Part shown: in pieces, positions 1 to 11,555 of the stretch
Layout: each line of letters starts with the position of its first letter
How positions within the stretch are numbered: position 1 is the stretch's first letter
DNA from: Ypsolopha sequella
Taxonomy: Eukaryota > Arthropoda > Insecta > Lepidoptera > Ypsolophidae
Assembly (NCBI GenBank): GCA_934047225.1
Contig: OW203985.1
Span: forward strand, 3,737,501-3,801,500
Length of the DNA stretch: 64,000 nt
Direction of reading: 5' to 3'
The notes under the pieces: model-generated
Told to the model about the DNA's origin: nothing
What the model saw: the letters and a program-made list of their open reading frames with translations, nothing else
Database searches by the model: none
Made by a program: the position numbers and the translations under genes

Positions 1-424
1 TTCTACCCATATGGGCATATGAATATTAATTAGCAGGCACCCAAATATAATTAAGTATTATCAAAAGAAATAAAACAAAGTCTTGGAGAATTAAATACAA
101 TACCTTTGTCAAAATATTAGAATTGGATGTCAATATTATGAATAAATTAAATTATTTTATCGTTTAAAAAGTCAATGACGCTATAATAACATTTGTCAAT
201 AAGTAGCGTGTCTCAGCTTGCTTGCTTGCTTGCTAGATAGCAGAAGCATATTATGTTTTAGGCCATACGCAACAATAAGAAAACGAAACTTTTCACAACC
301 TACTTAGTAAAAATCTTTATTTTTTATCCAAGCAACATTATTAGCAAAATCAGCATAAATTGAAAGGGCAAAGGATTTTTAAACTATTCTTATCAAAATT
401 TTCATTCCGAGCATAAAATCCGTG
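1..424. other. No recognisable gene; short (TTGC)n tract
   Basis: AT-rich sequence without a supported coding region. A short microsatellite of TTGC/GCTT units lies near 218-235. Confidence 0.5.
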
Positions 425-1037
425 TTTTAGGGTTCCGTACCGGAAGAGAAAACTCCGCTGTCCGTCTGTCTGTCCGTTTGTCACGGGTCTTTAGCACTTA
501 GACGGAATGAGGTAGAAACCAGAAATTTTTATATTATGTTGTGTAAATTGTACACCCATAACCGAATTTTGAATCTAAAAAGTAACAAAATTATTTTTCA
601 GGGTAGACTTCATACATAGAAACGGAGCCGAAAAATTTTTTTTTTTACCTTAGCATGTGTGGGATGTCATTGTCTAGAAATCATTAAGTAAAGTATAAGT
701 ATATTTTTTAATTTCTTTTTATCCTAAAAAATAAATAAAATGGGGTGTTATCAAAGTTGCCATTTTATTAACAATTTAACGGGGTCTATCTCAAAGGCCA
801 AAGCAGTTAGGAATATGAAATTTTTGTATATTATGTAACATATGCTGTATGGAAAATACAAATACCAAAATGCCGATTTATAATGTAGTTTTAGGGTTAA
901 TTCCCCGAATACTCAATCAACTTAATTTTGCAGTTTTTATGTCTGACAGAATTAAAGCATTACCTAAAATTAAATAAATATCTTGTTTGAAATAATTGGT
1001 CATATGTACGGAATCCGGAACTTGGCCGGTTTTTTAT
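425..1037 (+). repeat. Dispersed repeat, 'agggttccgtac / ggccggtttt' family (family 1)
   Basis: The unit opens with 'ttttagggttccgtacc', has a GTCY-rich tract at 455-482 and closes at 1023-1037 with 'ttggccggtttttt'. The same two ends occur in other copies in this window (28965-29794, 58486-59300, reverse copy from 24765). No long open frame is left. I recognise it as a very common lepidopteran repeat. (GTCY)n tracts of this kind have been linked in the literature to RTE-type LINE 3' ends, but the class of this copy is inference. Confidence 0.6.
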
Positions 1038-1704
1038 ATTTTAGTATGTCAGCTTACGCGAGTCACACATTCATACGGTAGACTATTTCAGTATTCTTTC
1101 AGAGGCTTATGGCTGCGCTGCAGGATTACCAATTGCATCCATTGAGAAGCCCTCTCTCCATTTGACTAAGGTTTCAAAGGTGGACTCATCGAAACTGGAG
1201 AGCAGCCTAGCCTTCCAATAACAAATACTGAGTGACTTTTAAGCGAACCCCAATAATTTTAGAGGTTATTAAGAAACGTAAATACAACACATTTATAATG
1301 TAAAAACAATAAAAATTTGAAATAATAAAAAAAACTCACTTGGACATATAATTTATGGTTACCCTAGCCACTCCCATACGCAACAAATTCAAAATAGTCC
1401 AAAACTTAAAAAAAAACTACGCATGATCTAATTGTCTTTTCTCTACAGGTGGCCATGATTTATTTGGATTTTACAGAAATAATTAAGTGGCTAACTTTTA
1501 AAAAAATTTATTACATTAATTTTGGACGTTAATTATGAAACCAGTTTATATTCTTCTACAATCTGTCAAATTATCAGGGTTAAAAGTCATCCTGTATAAC
1601 AAAACCCTATAAGAGGCGACCTAAATAAGCGCGAAGCGTAGACAAAGGGAATATATAATCACATATGCTTCCCTGTTTTTGTACAAAGTGCCTCCAGCAA
1701 CCAC
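1038..1704. other. Gene-less stretch
   Basis: No supported ORF, RNA gene or clear repeat boundary seen. Confidence 0.4.
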
Positions 1705-1800
1705 CCCTATGTCTAGTAGTATGAACGTCTCGCCCAATAATCCGGAGGTCGCGGGTTAAAACCCGAGAGGCAAATTTGTGAAGGGAGACAAACAGTAAGT
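1705..1800 (+). repeat. tRNA-derived SINE head fragment
   Basis: A tRNA-like stretch with a B-box-like 'gcgggttaaaaccc' at about 1750-1763, following a degraded A-box region. The SINE body seen in other copies is missing. It does not fold convincingly as a tRNA, so it is not called a tRNA gene. Confidence 0.4.
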
Positions 1801-2177
1801 TATTTTTGAGATTAGTGTTTTTTTTTTAACAAGGGTTTTTAATAGCATACTATTTTTATATAAATATTGATAGGTTATAGTTATAACGGTTTAAATTAAT
1901 AGAAACACTTAGATATATTTAAGTAAACATATGCCTGAATGTTGTGTTTTTTGTTCGATTTTAACCTTTTGTTATGTAGTTTTAATTTCATTTTTTAAGG
2001 TTTTAATTTGTATAGCGCATAAGATAATTATGTAATGTTATACATTTTTTCTAAATAAATTAATAAATGAATAAAAATATATTATTTATTTATTTATTTA
2101 TTGGGAAACATATAATTGGCCTCTTATAATTGGACTCAGCATATAATTGAATAGAATTGAATGAATTTAGAGTTTCC
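1801..2177. other. AT-rich gene-less stretch with (TTTA)n
   Basis: Contains a TTTA tract at about 2082-2101 and no supported ORF. Confidence 0.4.
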
Positions 2178-2235
2178 GTAACTGTATTTTGTGGTAGTAC
2201 AGAACCCTTTGTGCGCCAGTCTGACTCGAAGTGGG
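2178..2235 (+). repeat. Terminal fragment of dispersed repeat family 1
   Basis: Carries the 'ttgtggtagtacagaaccc' and 'cgccagtctgactcg' sequence found at one end of full copies (compare about 63159-63212). Only the end is present. Confidence 0.45.
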
Positions 2236-2397
2236 CAAAGTTATTTTAAAGTATTCTTAAATCAAATATCGTGAAAAAGCTGTTATTTTTTTAAAAACTA
2301 GGCCAACGTGAAAGTTCTCTACTAGCGCCTCAAGGGGTAATTGCCGTATTGATTGCTTCTTGCTTTACTGGATAACAGTTATTATGGAACAGCTTTT

Positions 2398-2588
2398 AGA
2401 ACATAACCCGCTTTAATGAAATTTTTATGGGATAAAAAGCAGCCTATGTCCTATTCCAGGTCTAGAACTATATTTGTGCAAAGTTTCAGCACAATCGGTT
2501 CATTAGTTACGGCGTGAAGGAGTAACAAACATCCATCCATACATCCATCCATCCAAACTTGCAAATTTATAATATTCGTGGGAAGTAG
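2398..2588 (-). mobile_element. Helitron-like 5' end remnant
   Basis: Read on the minus strand the piece begins with an 'ATATTATAAA'-type start, then a (GGAT)n-rich 'ggatgtttgttactcc' segment and 'cttttatcccat'. These are hallmarks of the non-autonomous Helitron-like elements common in Lepidoptera. The CTAGT 3' end is missing; a SINE body follows directly at 2590. Confidence 0.5.
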
Positions 2589-2589
2589 G

Positions 2590-2795
2590 ATTAGGGAACG
2601 GTGAAGGAAAACACCGTGAAGTAAACTTGAGCAGGTATTTTTGCCTGAAGTACGGCAATATTTAAGACTCACACCCTATCACGTTGGGACGTAAAAATCG
2701 TTGGTGAAAAGGGGGTGTACGTGTGTTGACTGTTAAGAGATGGTCCTCACTCAGAATAAATTTCGGGTATAGTGTCGTGACGATTATATCCTTTT
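2590..2795 (+). repeat. SINE body, headless copy
   Basis: Shares the order 'acggtgaaggaaaacacc', 'tacggcaata', 'caccctatcacgttgggac' and 'gtgtcgtgacgatta' with the complete SINE copies at 24326-24640 and 49640-49975. The tRNA-like head is absent. Confidence 0.6.
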
Positions 2796-3029
2796 TTAAA
2801 ACATTTTAAATAGTATTTTATGCAACATAATTTGAGACGTTGTTTACGAAACGAACGAAGTGGGTTTCGTAATAGTTTTGCACGATTGTCCCAATGTCTG
2901 ATTATGTTCAGTTGCGTACAATACTTTACCTACGACTATCAAAAATATCGTCTTTATTTATAATATTTTCAAATACAAATTTCACGAAAAATAAGAGAAA
3001 GAACATTCGTTGATGAACCTCGGGTGCAT

Positions 3030-3215
3030 CGTCTCGTTAATGCGGCTTAAGGGCCAATCAGAATGACGGGAGCGTGACTTAAAAAATAAGATAGTTACTT
3101 ATTTCTCGTCTCTGTTGTTGATTGGGTCTCTAGCGGTTTTATAATAAATTGGGCCAATCGCAACGCAGAATCGTGGTGTTATACTTATAAAACTGCTTTT
3201 GATATTGCAATTACC
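3030..3215 (+). repeat. Repeat shared with 47340-47560
   Basis: Shares 'ataataaattgggccaatc' and adjoining sequence with the region just left of the palindrome at 47462-47560, including the 'cttataaaactgcttttgat' end. This copy has only one arm of that palindrome. Confidence 0.45.
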
Positions 3216-3410
3216 TAATTGAAGTATGGGAGTAGATAAAAGGCGTTTTCAGTTAAATCTCTAACTAAGAAAGCTCTCTGGTCTAAGTCCTTCAGTGAAC
3301 TAAATTGAGTAGCCACAAAGAGAATGCATAATCCCACATCACGTTATGTAAGTCTGTCTACAGGATGGCTCCTTCGTGGCATATTTTACTCAGGATTATA
3401 AAATATAAAA

Positions 3411-3660
3411 AATGTGGTCAAGTGCGAACAAGACTTCTATTCACAGGGCTCCGTACGTTGTACCAAACAATAAATACTTGAACGTACTCATGACTGTTTA
3501 TACTAATTTCGCGCACAAAGGGTTCCGTATACTACCACACAATACGGATACGGATCCCTTAAAATATAATGGTATTTGATAAATAAGAAAATTATAGGTT
3601 ACAAACATTAAGACAACAAAAACAAGCCGCTAAAAGGGTAGCACATGCCAAACAATTCGC
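3411..3660 (-). repeat. Dispersed repeat family 1, degraded
   Basis: Contains 'gtggtcaagtgcgaacaaga' at the left and 'gcacaaagggttccgtatac' at about 3514-3533, the reverse complement of the end units near 63 kb. It also matches the 'gacaaaaaacaaggcgct' motif of those units, in decayed form at about 3612-3636. Confidence 0.45.
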
Positions 3661-4004
3661 GACTCCCGCTGAACATGTTTTTTTTTAAACTATTTTTGGT
3701 TATTTTGTATCGGAAATATGATAATTGATAACCTTAAAAAATGCTTCTTTTTCGAGGTTTATGGAGTATTCTATGAAAATTTCAACTGGCTAAAGCTTAT
3801 AGAATGGAAATAATCGTTTATTTCAAAAATGTTGGAGCTTTTCATAATGGATGTTTCTTGATATTTAACATATTTATTTTTGTATTTTGTACAACGACAT
3901 TAATGTCGTTGATTTTGTATGAATTTCATTGAAAAATAATAATTTGTTTTATTAATAAGTGTTTAAATTTTGTGTTCGCTACTCATTCTTCGTATTTCTC
4001 CGTA

Positions 4005-4395
4005 TTTGTACCCAAAGTAGGAAAAGTTTTACACTGGCCGAAAATTGGATAACGAGGTTGTCTAACCAATCAACAGATGGCAGCACTTGTATCCTACATC
4101 ACGATATCGTTTTCTTCTCTAATTATAACTACTTCAAGTTTGGCGATACCATGGTGAAGAATTGGAATAGGGTGACAGTAGAGTGCTCAAAGACGAGACA
4201 GTTTTGGCTAGAATAAAAACATTCTTTAATGTTAACTCATGTATGCATTTACATAACATAAAGTTTTAGATTAGGGGGCAACATATAGGTGGCTAGATCA
4301 CTGCTGTACCTGTTGGCACAAATGAACCGAGAGAGGGCTCTCTTCTCCGGTTGTATTACTACACAGTCTGTACACACCCGGGGGTCCTTAGTGGA
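4005..4395 (+). repeat. Unclassified interspersed repeat, copy 1
   Basis: Aligns by eye with 60375-60735 on the same strand. Shared blocks include 'cacttgtatcctacatcac' against 'tacttgcatcctatcattt' and 'agatcactgctgtacctgtt' in both. The 85-codon open frame at 3959-4216 lies partly inside it and has no protein-like features, so it is not called a gene. Confidence 0.5.
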
Positions 4396-5760
4396 TAGAA
4401 TAAAATTCCTCGGTGTTTGTGTGCACTAAATGTTTATTGCTGTAGTTGAACACAAAGGTTACTGCTTGTTTATTTATTTTAATAGAAAGCACTGTTGCGA
4501 ACTTCTTGAAATACTGGGTTTTCATTTAAATTATTTATGTATTTATTTAATATTGGCAGATATACCTCTGTCTACGTTACTTGGAGCAAGTTAAACGGAA
4601 TGAATGAATCTAGGGTTCCGTCAGTAATAACAACTTCAAAACAAGTTCCACAAAAGTGTTGCTGTACTAATTTATGTCGGTATTGTTCCGAACAATCACT
4701 TTTCCGGTTGTATTACTTAACTCTTTGGGGCTCACGCATCCATCATGCTTGGACATAATAATCGTCGGTGCAACTGCATAAAACAACTAATATCCAGCTT
4801 TAGGTTATACTGCGTCCGAAAACGGCTTTACAAATCTTCACAACCCCAATTTACTTGTATTACAAGGCATTAACAACTACTATACTGTCGTGCGTGTTAC
4901 CTTAGTCGTGTTCTAAAAACATAGTACCCTCAGCACGACAAGAACAAAACAGCATGCATTCAGTTCAGACTGCAACGACGCCTGTAATAATTTCCACATG
5001 CGGCCATCGTACATTTACGGGCACCTCTAATTTTACTGCCAATGAAGACTTTATTTTGTTGGCAACAGATACTATTTTGGACTGTCGCAAAGATAGGTTT
5101 CTGTTTGTTGGGCTGCAGACAGAAACTACTCTGTGAATAATTCAAAAAATTCCGCTAGCACTTGCGAAAACAAGTAAAGTAAACTTGTTTGAGTTTTGAA
5201 CATGGATGTCTTTCTGTTGGAGATCCTACAGCTGTAAAGTTACATTGAAACTGTTATAAGATTAATAATCCATCGGCTACGTAACTACCACTATAACAAT
5301 CCGTAGAACTATACATATAGGGTAGCTCATTGAGATGGGTCAGAATGGGTAAGAGGATAGGCTCCGCTTGCATACTACCCTGTTATTCCGTGCGGAAATA
5401 CCCGCAGTGCGAGAGGGACGGATTCTGGAAAAAAGTCAAAATGACAACTTTTTTCACTAATTTTCAATAATTTTCAAACATAGCACACATATTTCCCCAT
5501 GACATACATTGCATACATTCGCCATCTCTTACAACCCCTCACAAACCCTATCACCTCCTCTTCACAAACACTCACTCACATTCACTCTTGCAACTTATCT
5601 TCCTGTTTTTCTCCCAACCCTTTCCAATAATTCGGAATTAAGTTTTTTTTTTCAGTTTTCATAAAAATGTAAAATGTCAATATCTACTTAAGTATATATG
5701 TCAAATATCTATTTTTCTGATTCGACTGACGACGACCACTAGTTGGTCGAAATATAGAGG
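4396..5760. other. Gene-less stretch
   Basis: Small open frames on both strands (for example about 4954-5145) overlap each other and show no domain or splice context. A short piece at 5395-5440 ('cagtgcgagagggacgg') resembles the repeat at 16500-16950. Confidence 0.4.
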
Positions 5761-5815
5761 CTGAAAAGTAATCTACCTAACTATGAAAGAAAAGGCGTAA
5801 CTGGATAGTTTATTT

Positions 5816-6883
5816 TTATTTTTCTATATAGTCCCCTGCTAATAAAATGCACTTATTACATTTTTCAAATATTGAATTTAAGCCATTAAAAAAAAAAAAA
5901 CGGTTTGTCGTCAAAATAGTCAGAAACCGCTGTCTTCATTTCGTCATCGGTCATAAACCTTCGTCCCCTGAGGTCTTTCTTGAGAAGTCTAAACAGAAAA
6001 TAGTCACAGGGGGCTAGATCTGGACTATAAAGGGGGTGGTCAATGGTTTCGAAGCCATTGTCTTTAATTGCTAGCTTTGTTGTTCGTGCGGTATGCACTG
6101 GTGCGTTATCGTGCAAAATCAGAATTCCTTTGCTTAGTTTACCTCGCCGTTTTTCTTTTATTGTCTCTCTTAGTTGATATAATAAGTTTGAGTAATAATC
6201 AGCATTCATTGTAGTTTTCTTCGGTAAATAATCTATGAGCAAAATCCCTTCTGTGTCCCAAAAGATTGTAGCCATAAGTTTACCGGCCGATGGACAGACC
6301 TTGAATTTCCGAGGCGGCTTCTCATCCTTAAATTTCCACTGTAACGACTCTTGCTTACTTTCCGGGTCCCATTGTCGAATCCAAGTCTCATCACATGTTA
6401 CAATTCTAGAAATTATTTCTTCCTCTTTCCCTCGACTCATGTCCAAAAACTCTTCGCAACATTTGACACGCCTCTCCATGTCAAATGCAGTCAACATTCT
6501 AGGGACCCAACGTGCACTAACCTTGGACATGTTCAAATGCTCATGAACTATTTCATTGACTCGGTCTTTACTGACGTCCACATCTCTAGCTATCTCTCAC
6601 TGCTTCACTCGTCGGTCCTCTAATATAAATTTTTTCACCCTGGCTACATTTTCATCGGTGACGGCCGAAACTGGTCTTCCTCTACGAGGATCATCTTCGA
6701 GGCTCTCACGACCTAATTTAAACTGCCTTGACCAAAACTTTATAACAAATTCGGAAGAACACGAACTGCCAAACACACGTAACATACGCTGTCTGATCTC
6801 CGAAGGCGTATTCCGTTCTTTAGTCAAAAACTAATCACCGCACGCTGCTCGATTTTATCCATTTTCACTTTTTCTACCGACAT
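5816..6883 (-). pseudogene. Mariner transposase, inactivated
   Basis: Encodes most of a mariner-family (Tc1/mariner, IS630-like) DDE transposase, which would cut and paste its own element at TA sites. The amino part (from about 6883) holds the helix-turn-helix region. The catalytic part shows 'VTCDETWI', 'ILHDNAPVHTA' and 'YSPDLAPCDYF', the D, D and D residues of the D,D34D signature. Three lesions are visible: a frame change near 6830-6835 separating the first ATG (6881-6883) from the main frame; an in-frame TGA at 6594-6596 with the frame continuing on both sides; and a frame change in a 12-base A run at 5889-5900, after which a typical mariner C-terminus is read to a stop at 5816-5818. Full span is about 355 codons, near the family's usual 345. 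A possible left terminus ('ggctgaaaagtaatc') lies near 5759; no matching right terminus was found. Confidence 0.9.
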
Positions 6884-7087
6884 GTTCGAAACAATTGTAG
6901 GAGACAAATAAACGTGATGCAATAAACAAATGAATGTAATACATTTTGAAAATAGAATAACAAACGAATATAAATCCATACCAGCCAGCATTATTTTTGT
7001 ATATATTTCTGACCAAGGAGATTACATGTCAGCCGCCCTACGTATCTCGAAAATACCTAATTAATACTCTTTTATTTATATTTATAA
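6884..7087. other. Mariner flank, right end not identified
   Basis: Expected to contain the right inverted repeat of the mariner, but I see no complement of the left end. It may be deleted or too diverged. Confidence 0.3.
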
Positions 7088-7219
7088 TCTGTTTAATAGT
7101 ATTTTATGCTACTAGGGCGCAAAGGAACAAATTACGAAGACGATTTAAAACACGAGCGTAGCGAGTGTTTTAAACGTAACCGAGTAATTTATTGCTTTTA
7201 CGCCCGTGTATCATACTAC
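7088..7219 (+). mobile_element. MITE unit 1, copy A
   Basis: Imperfect inverted repeat: 'gggcgcaaaggaacaaatta' on the left against 'taatttattgcttttacgcc' on the right, ending 'cgtgtatcatacta'. The centre has a smaller palindrome around 'acgagcgtagcgagtgtttt'. Copies occur at 52548-52703 and 33522-33624, each immediately followed by unit 2. Confidence 0.6.
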
Positions 7220-7220
7220 G

Positions 7221-7490
7221 TTTTTCAATGCATAATGTGAGGAAATGAAAACAAATATAATCTTGTGAACTTTAAATAATAATTGGCTCAAAAGGACTGT
7301 ATCCAGAGCCGTTAAACAGTGGAAAAAAAAAGTATAACATCTATGGTACACAGGAAAGTCTTCAGGTTTGCCAACCATTGTAAATAAATAAAAATAATAA
7401 TAATAATAAAGCCCTAGGGCAAAATAATCGACTTTTTGTTCGGTTTTGATGCATAAAAAGTGGGCCTTTACGAGCACATGCATTGAAAAA
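7221..7490 (+). mobile_element. MITE unit 2, copy A
   Basis: Bounded by 'tttttcaatgcat' at 7221 and its inverse 'atgcattgaaaaa' at 7490. Internal landmarks: 'ggctcaaaaggactgtatcc', 'aaagccctagggcaaaataa' and 'aaagtgggcctttacgagca'. Other copies: 33625-33917, 34486-34730 (minus) and 52706-52973. Open frames inside differ between copies and are not coding. Confidence 0.65.
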
Positions 7491-7544
7491 TAATAAAAAG
7501 CAAAAAAAAGGCTTTTAAATAATATTTACATATTTATTAAATTA

Positions 7545-7750
7545 TTTAAAGTGCAATTTCTTTGTTTCGCGTCAAGTTAGAAGTTTGATTTTTTTACAGC
7601 ACAGGGTTATTAGTTTTAACTTGATATCTCATAAAGGCCCGAGCAAAAGGGTCGTCACTGTCACACGGACAGACAGACATACAGACGGACAGCAAATTAA
7701 TCCTATAAAGGTTCCATTTTTTTCATTTTGAGGTACAGAACCCCAAAAAG
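7545..7750 (+). repeat. Dispersed repeat family 2 (GTCY / 'cccgagcaaaagggtc')
   Basis: Contains 'ttcgcgtcaagttagaag', 'ggcccgagcaaaagggtc', a GACA-type tract and ends 'gaggtacagaacccc'. The same order is seen at 13535-13725 and reversed at 21045-21260. It is likely a non-autonomous LINE-related or Helitron-related tail; the class is not resolved. Confidence 0.55.
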
Positions 7751-8545
7751 TAAAAAAACAAACCGATAAAAGAAGCGATTATAGCGATTTCTTCCAGACA
7801 ACCTGTAGGTAGAAATAAATTCTCGGAAAAAACGCAAAGGTGGTGCACAAAATAAATAATAGTTGTTAAATGGATAGTAAATATCTAAAATTAATGCATA
7901 AGTATATAATTACACACACAAATACTTGCAATACAAGGAATATATACACTTATAAGTAAACATAGCACAAATAACATAACGAAAATAAATAATGTGATAC
8001 GTAAAGCAAAGGTAAATAAAATATTAATAGCAGAGGAAATTTTATTTGAAAAACATTTACGTAATTTATTTAAACGTAAGTAATCTTTTGAAGACGGGCA
8101 ACGACCTCTCCTCTCCTTACTAACACTTACCGTCAGTTATGTATGGGGAAGTCCAATATCCTCTTCATTTCCATTAGTTTCTTTGGGAAAACTGTTCGGT
8201 ACAAAAAGTGGTATGTGGCTTAATTTAAAAAGACTTACACCCAATAGAGGTGTCAAAAGAAATAAATAATGTACCTATATGTGCCACAAATTTAACAAAC
8301 CTAACTATATTGAAAAGCGAGGTGTGAAAGCTTCGATTTGCGACATTGTATTTATTCAGTGAATATCAAACCGCTTGACACATTTCATACAATGAAAGTC
8401 ACTGGGCTTTGTAATCATTTGGGTGAATTGACAAATTAATCGTTCATGTGTATTGATATGAATATAAACAAAGAACTTAATTTGTCTCAAATTGAAGAGG
8501 GTATGTCAGGGTGATTAAAGGGAAATACTAAATAGGGTATCTATT
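7751..8545. other. Gene-less stretch
   Basis: AT-rich, with no supported coding region or repeat boundary. Confidence 0.4.
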
Positions 8546-8790
8546 ATTGTGTAACTTTTCGAGTAGCAGAGCGCTCGCCTGCCAATCTAAAGGTCGTTGT
8601 GACCCTTAGTCTGCGTGCTTCGGAAGTCACGTTACGCGATATCACCCATCCCGCGGGACGTAATCGATAAAAGGACGTAATTATCGTCGGTGAAAAGTGG
8701 GACTGTGACTTGCATATCACAGTTTGCACTCGGAAACACCTCTGACACCCTTTCGGAGATTCATGTCGTAACGATGTATTGTGTATTTTA
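8546..8790 (+). repeat. tRNA-derived SINE
   Basis: Begins with a tRNA-like segment ('agcagagcgctcgcctgcca') and runs through 'acgtaattatcgtcggtgaa', 'ctgtgacttgcatatcacag' and 'cggagattcatgtcgtaacg'. The middle of the body is shortened relative to 24326-24640. Confidence 0.65.
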
Positions 8791-8799
8791 TTAAGGCGA

Positions 8800-9165
8800 T
8801 ACCAAAAAAAATTGGGTTTTTTCGAATCGATTTACTCCACTTTAACGTCATCTACGTATTTCATTTTTGGGTAAATGTTTATTGAGCTGGTAAACGCGAT
8901 TGGATGAAATTTTCTCGATATAGTTAATTTAATTCCGAAAAGACCTGTAATTCTGAAATCCTAACCAAATTCATTGTGAAATTGCATTCAAAATGTGAAT
9001 ATTATGTATTTGTAAAGTCTCCTTGAAAATCTTTTTGACAAAATAGCTCACTACATTTTATATTAATAAAAAATCGACTTTTTGCTACTTTTCCGCGAAT
9101 CCTTTCCACTCGCACTGAGGGTTTTTTTGTATATGGAGTATCAGGGATGCTAAAACTTTTACGTA
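8800..9165 (-). repeat. Dispersed repeat shared with 16500-16950
   Basis: The reverse complement shares 'tttttcattaatataaaatg'-type sequence, the 'gcgagagggacgg'-like block and a 'gggtttttt' / 'aaaaaaccc' block with 16500-16950. No coding capacity. Confidence 0.45.
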
Positions 9166-9365
9166 GCGCCAGCTGCGGTAGCTCAGTCACTCTCACTCAT
9201 TACTTGCATAACGGTGAAGAAAAGCAGTGTGAAGTAAACCTGCATGTCCTAAAAAGCGTGTGTTGTGCCCGACGCACGGCAATAAGGCTCACACCCTACC
9301 ACCACAAAATAACCACTAACAGAAGGCCTACTCCGGGTGACCTTGATTTTAATTACCTACGCTCG
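9166..9365 (+). repeat. SINE, internally deleted
   Basis: Has 'gctgcggtagctcagtcac' (A-box region), then jumps to 'ttacttgcataacggtgaag' and 'cacggcaataaggctcacac'. The B box and terminal tail are missing. Confidence 0.55.
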
Positions 9366-9479
9366 ACCGTAGCGCTAGGGCTGTCATCTATGTACTAATA
9401 ATTAAGTTGTAAAAATTTCGTTCTCTGTACATATAAATTTTTTACTGTATTGGGTTTTTAGCGTTTGTTTTACTGAAGC

Positions 9480-9640
9480 CAAAACTATCATTTCTAGAAT
9501 TTTTGTCTGTCTCTATAATATGTTCCGTTTTTACTTAAGAACCACTCGACGGATTTTCATGCGGTTTTATTTTTATTATCATTATAGTGACAATTTTGAG
9601 TTGGGAGTTATTTCAATAAAAAAGTATATATATATATACA
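9480..9640 (+). repeat. Transposon fragment, 'ctgtctctataatatgttcc' type
   Basis: Resembles 15926-16045 ('tgtatttatgttccgtttta', 'gaaccc.tcaacggatttg'). Probably a Helitron-like or other non-autonomous 5' fragment. It ends in a TA microsatellite near 9626-9641. Confidence 0.4.
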
Positions 9641-10825
9641 TATTATTTAAACGTTTTTATTTATTATAATTAATTAGTAATAATATTTTTCACGTCAAAA
9701 ATATGAAGTCCAAATTCAGTTGTAGATTGATATTCTTACGATTTCTACTACGATGCCTACTTTTGCACATGTTAACTTTTTTATTAGCAATAACCGAAAC
9801 AACACCAAAGCAAACACAATTTAAATTAGTTTCCTACAATATATAGGAAATCATTTTCATTCTTAATAATTTATACTGTAAGGTGTGACTCCTTGATGGA
9901 ACTTCATTCTAACACTAATAAAAGTCTTCTTGTACGAGTTCCACTATTTTATTTACTTGGTTATTTCGACTAGTTTCGTCTATTTGACATCGTCGGGCTA
10001 ATTGGAATAGGTAAACAGTAAAAAGGAAAATTTCATTCTTACCTTTCTGTATTGATAGATAACTTTAAAAAAGACGGTTTTATGTTGCATTCAAACAACC
10101 ATATATGCAACAATTTCGATATGTTTTACTCGTATTTTATACCATAAAATACGTCACTCCATACAATTAACACAGGTATCGCCAAAGCGCGTGCACTCCA
10201 TATTATGTACTCTTAACGGGACACCTGACGCTAGAACATCAACAACAGCAGGCTTTCAAGGGTTTATTGGAAGAAACTAGGTCTCTTCTCATATTGAAAA
10301 AAATATATTTGATTTATCGATCTTTTATCTAGGGATTCCACTTATAAACAATGTTTTAAGATTTATACTTTTGTCAAAAAGAAAAACGTTCTCCACCCTC
10401 TTGTTTTTGGCTTTCAAACGTTCATTTAAGAGATCAACTTGTTTTTTTTTTATAAAATAGGCAATAGAAATATGAAGGGATGTTACCTAAATCCAATATT
10501 TTTTCCCTACAAAATATTTCAGTATTAGCTAAAAACACCAATTTGTTGTTTTGCTGCGTGATCACTAGTATTACGCGTCCAAGAACAAGAGGCCAAAGAG
10601 CCAATATATAATCGCCTCTATGAAAAGCAAATAAGGTCTTTGCTATTAGACTTATTGTGCTGAACTGGTAATAAAAAAAGTTGCTAAGGTATGCCATCCT
10701 CTTAAGTGCCTTATATTTATAAAAAGCAATTCCGAATATTTTAAGGAAACGCAATATGTTTTAAAACTGTAGGTAAACAGCAGGACATTTTCAAAATGTA
10801 AACTACACTAAAATAGCATTTATAG
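9641..10825. other. Gene-less stretch
   Basis: A 106-codon open frame on the minus strand (10434-10754) is AT-rich and hydrophobic and shows no family motif. 'actagtttcgtctatttgac' near 9967 is a Penelope/LINE-like tail motif seen elsewhere, not enough to call an element. Confidence 0.35.
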
Positions 10826-11280
10826 CATGTCTGTTACGCTATTAAATAAACTGCCGAAGAGATTAAATCATTACCATTAAATCAATTTAAATTAACTATT
10901 TATAAAATATTACAAGAAAAAATTTATTCAAGAAAACTTGTTAGGTACAAAGCGTGTGTCTGTCTGTCATAGGTTATTAGTATTAATTAATGTAATAATA
11001 TTTTTGACATTATTATATTTACAAATTAAAATAAATGTTTCTTCTGATCATGTAGTATTAAGTAACACTGACAATTTAATAGCCATCTCTCTTTGTATTT
11101 TATTAAGTTTTTTATTACATTAAATTATTACAATGTCACTCTCATAGTTTTAAGTCTAAATATAACATTACAATGAAGTTAAAAACAATTGTTATTACCT
11201 AGTATATTTTATAATACCCACACTATGTTACATGCTTTAAAACAAATAAATTATTTGATTTATTGATTGATTGATTAAAA
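10826..11280 (+). mobile_element. LINE 3' end remnant
   Basis: Frame from 10828 reads 'MSVTLLNKLPKRLNHYH' before a stop, resembling the 'LFNKLP' C-terminal motif of CR1/Jockey-type LINE reverse transcriptases. AT-rich sequence and a TTGATTGATTGATT tail at 11260-11275, typical of LINE ends, follow. Only the last part is present. Confidence 0.4.
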
Positions 11281-11465
11281 TTTTTATTTTTGTTTATTTT
11301 TGTTTAACTTTCATTATTTATTGTGCTGGAGGCCACACGGTAATATACGTAGATATTCTATGAAAATGTATCTAGAACTACTGATATATATATGTATGTA
11401 ATAAAAACACTGGTAGTATAATAAAAATATGATATCTATACCTAGACCCTGTGATAGAAATATAT

Positions 11466-11555
11466 GTATACGGACGGACGAACGGAATGCGGATGCTTAG
11501 TAATATACCTCTAGTCTCGTTTGGCACCCTTCAGGTACGGAACCCTAAAAATTAG
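11466..11555 (+). repeat. Dispersed repeat family 2, terminal fragment
   Basis: Contains 'acggacggacgaacggaatg' and ends 'ggtacggaaccctaaaa', matching the tail of family 2. Confidence 0.45.

Noticed and set aside
6235..6834. Plus-strand open frames over the mariner
   Set aside because: They are antisense shadows of the transposase, which is clear on the minus strand.
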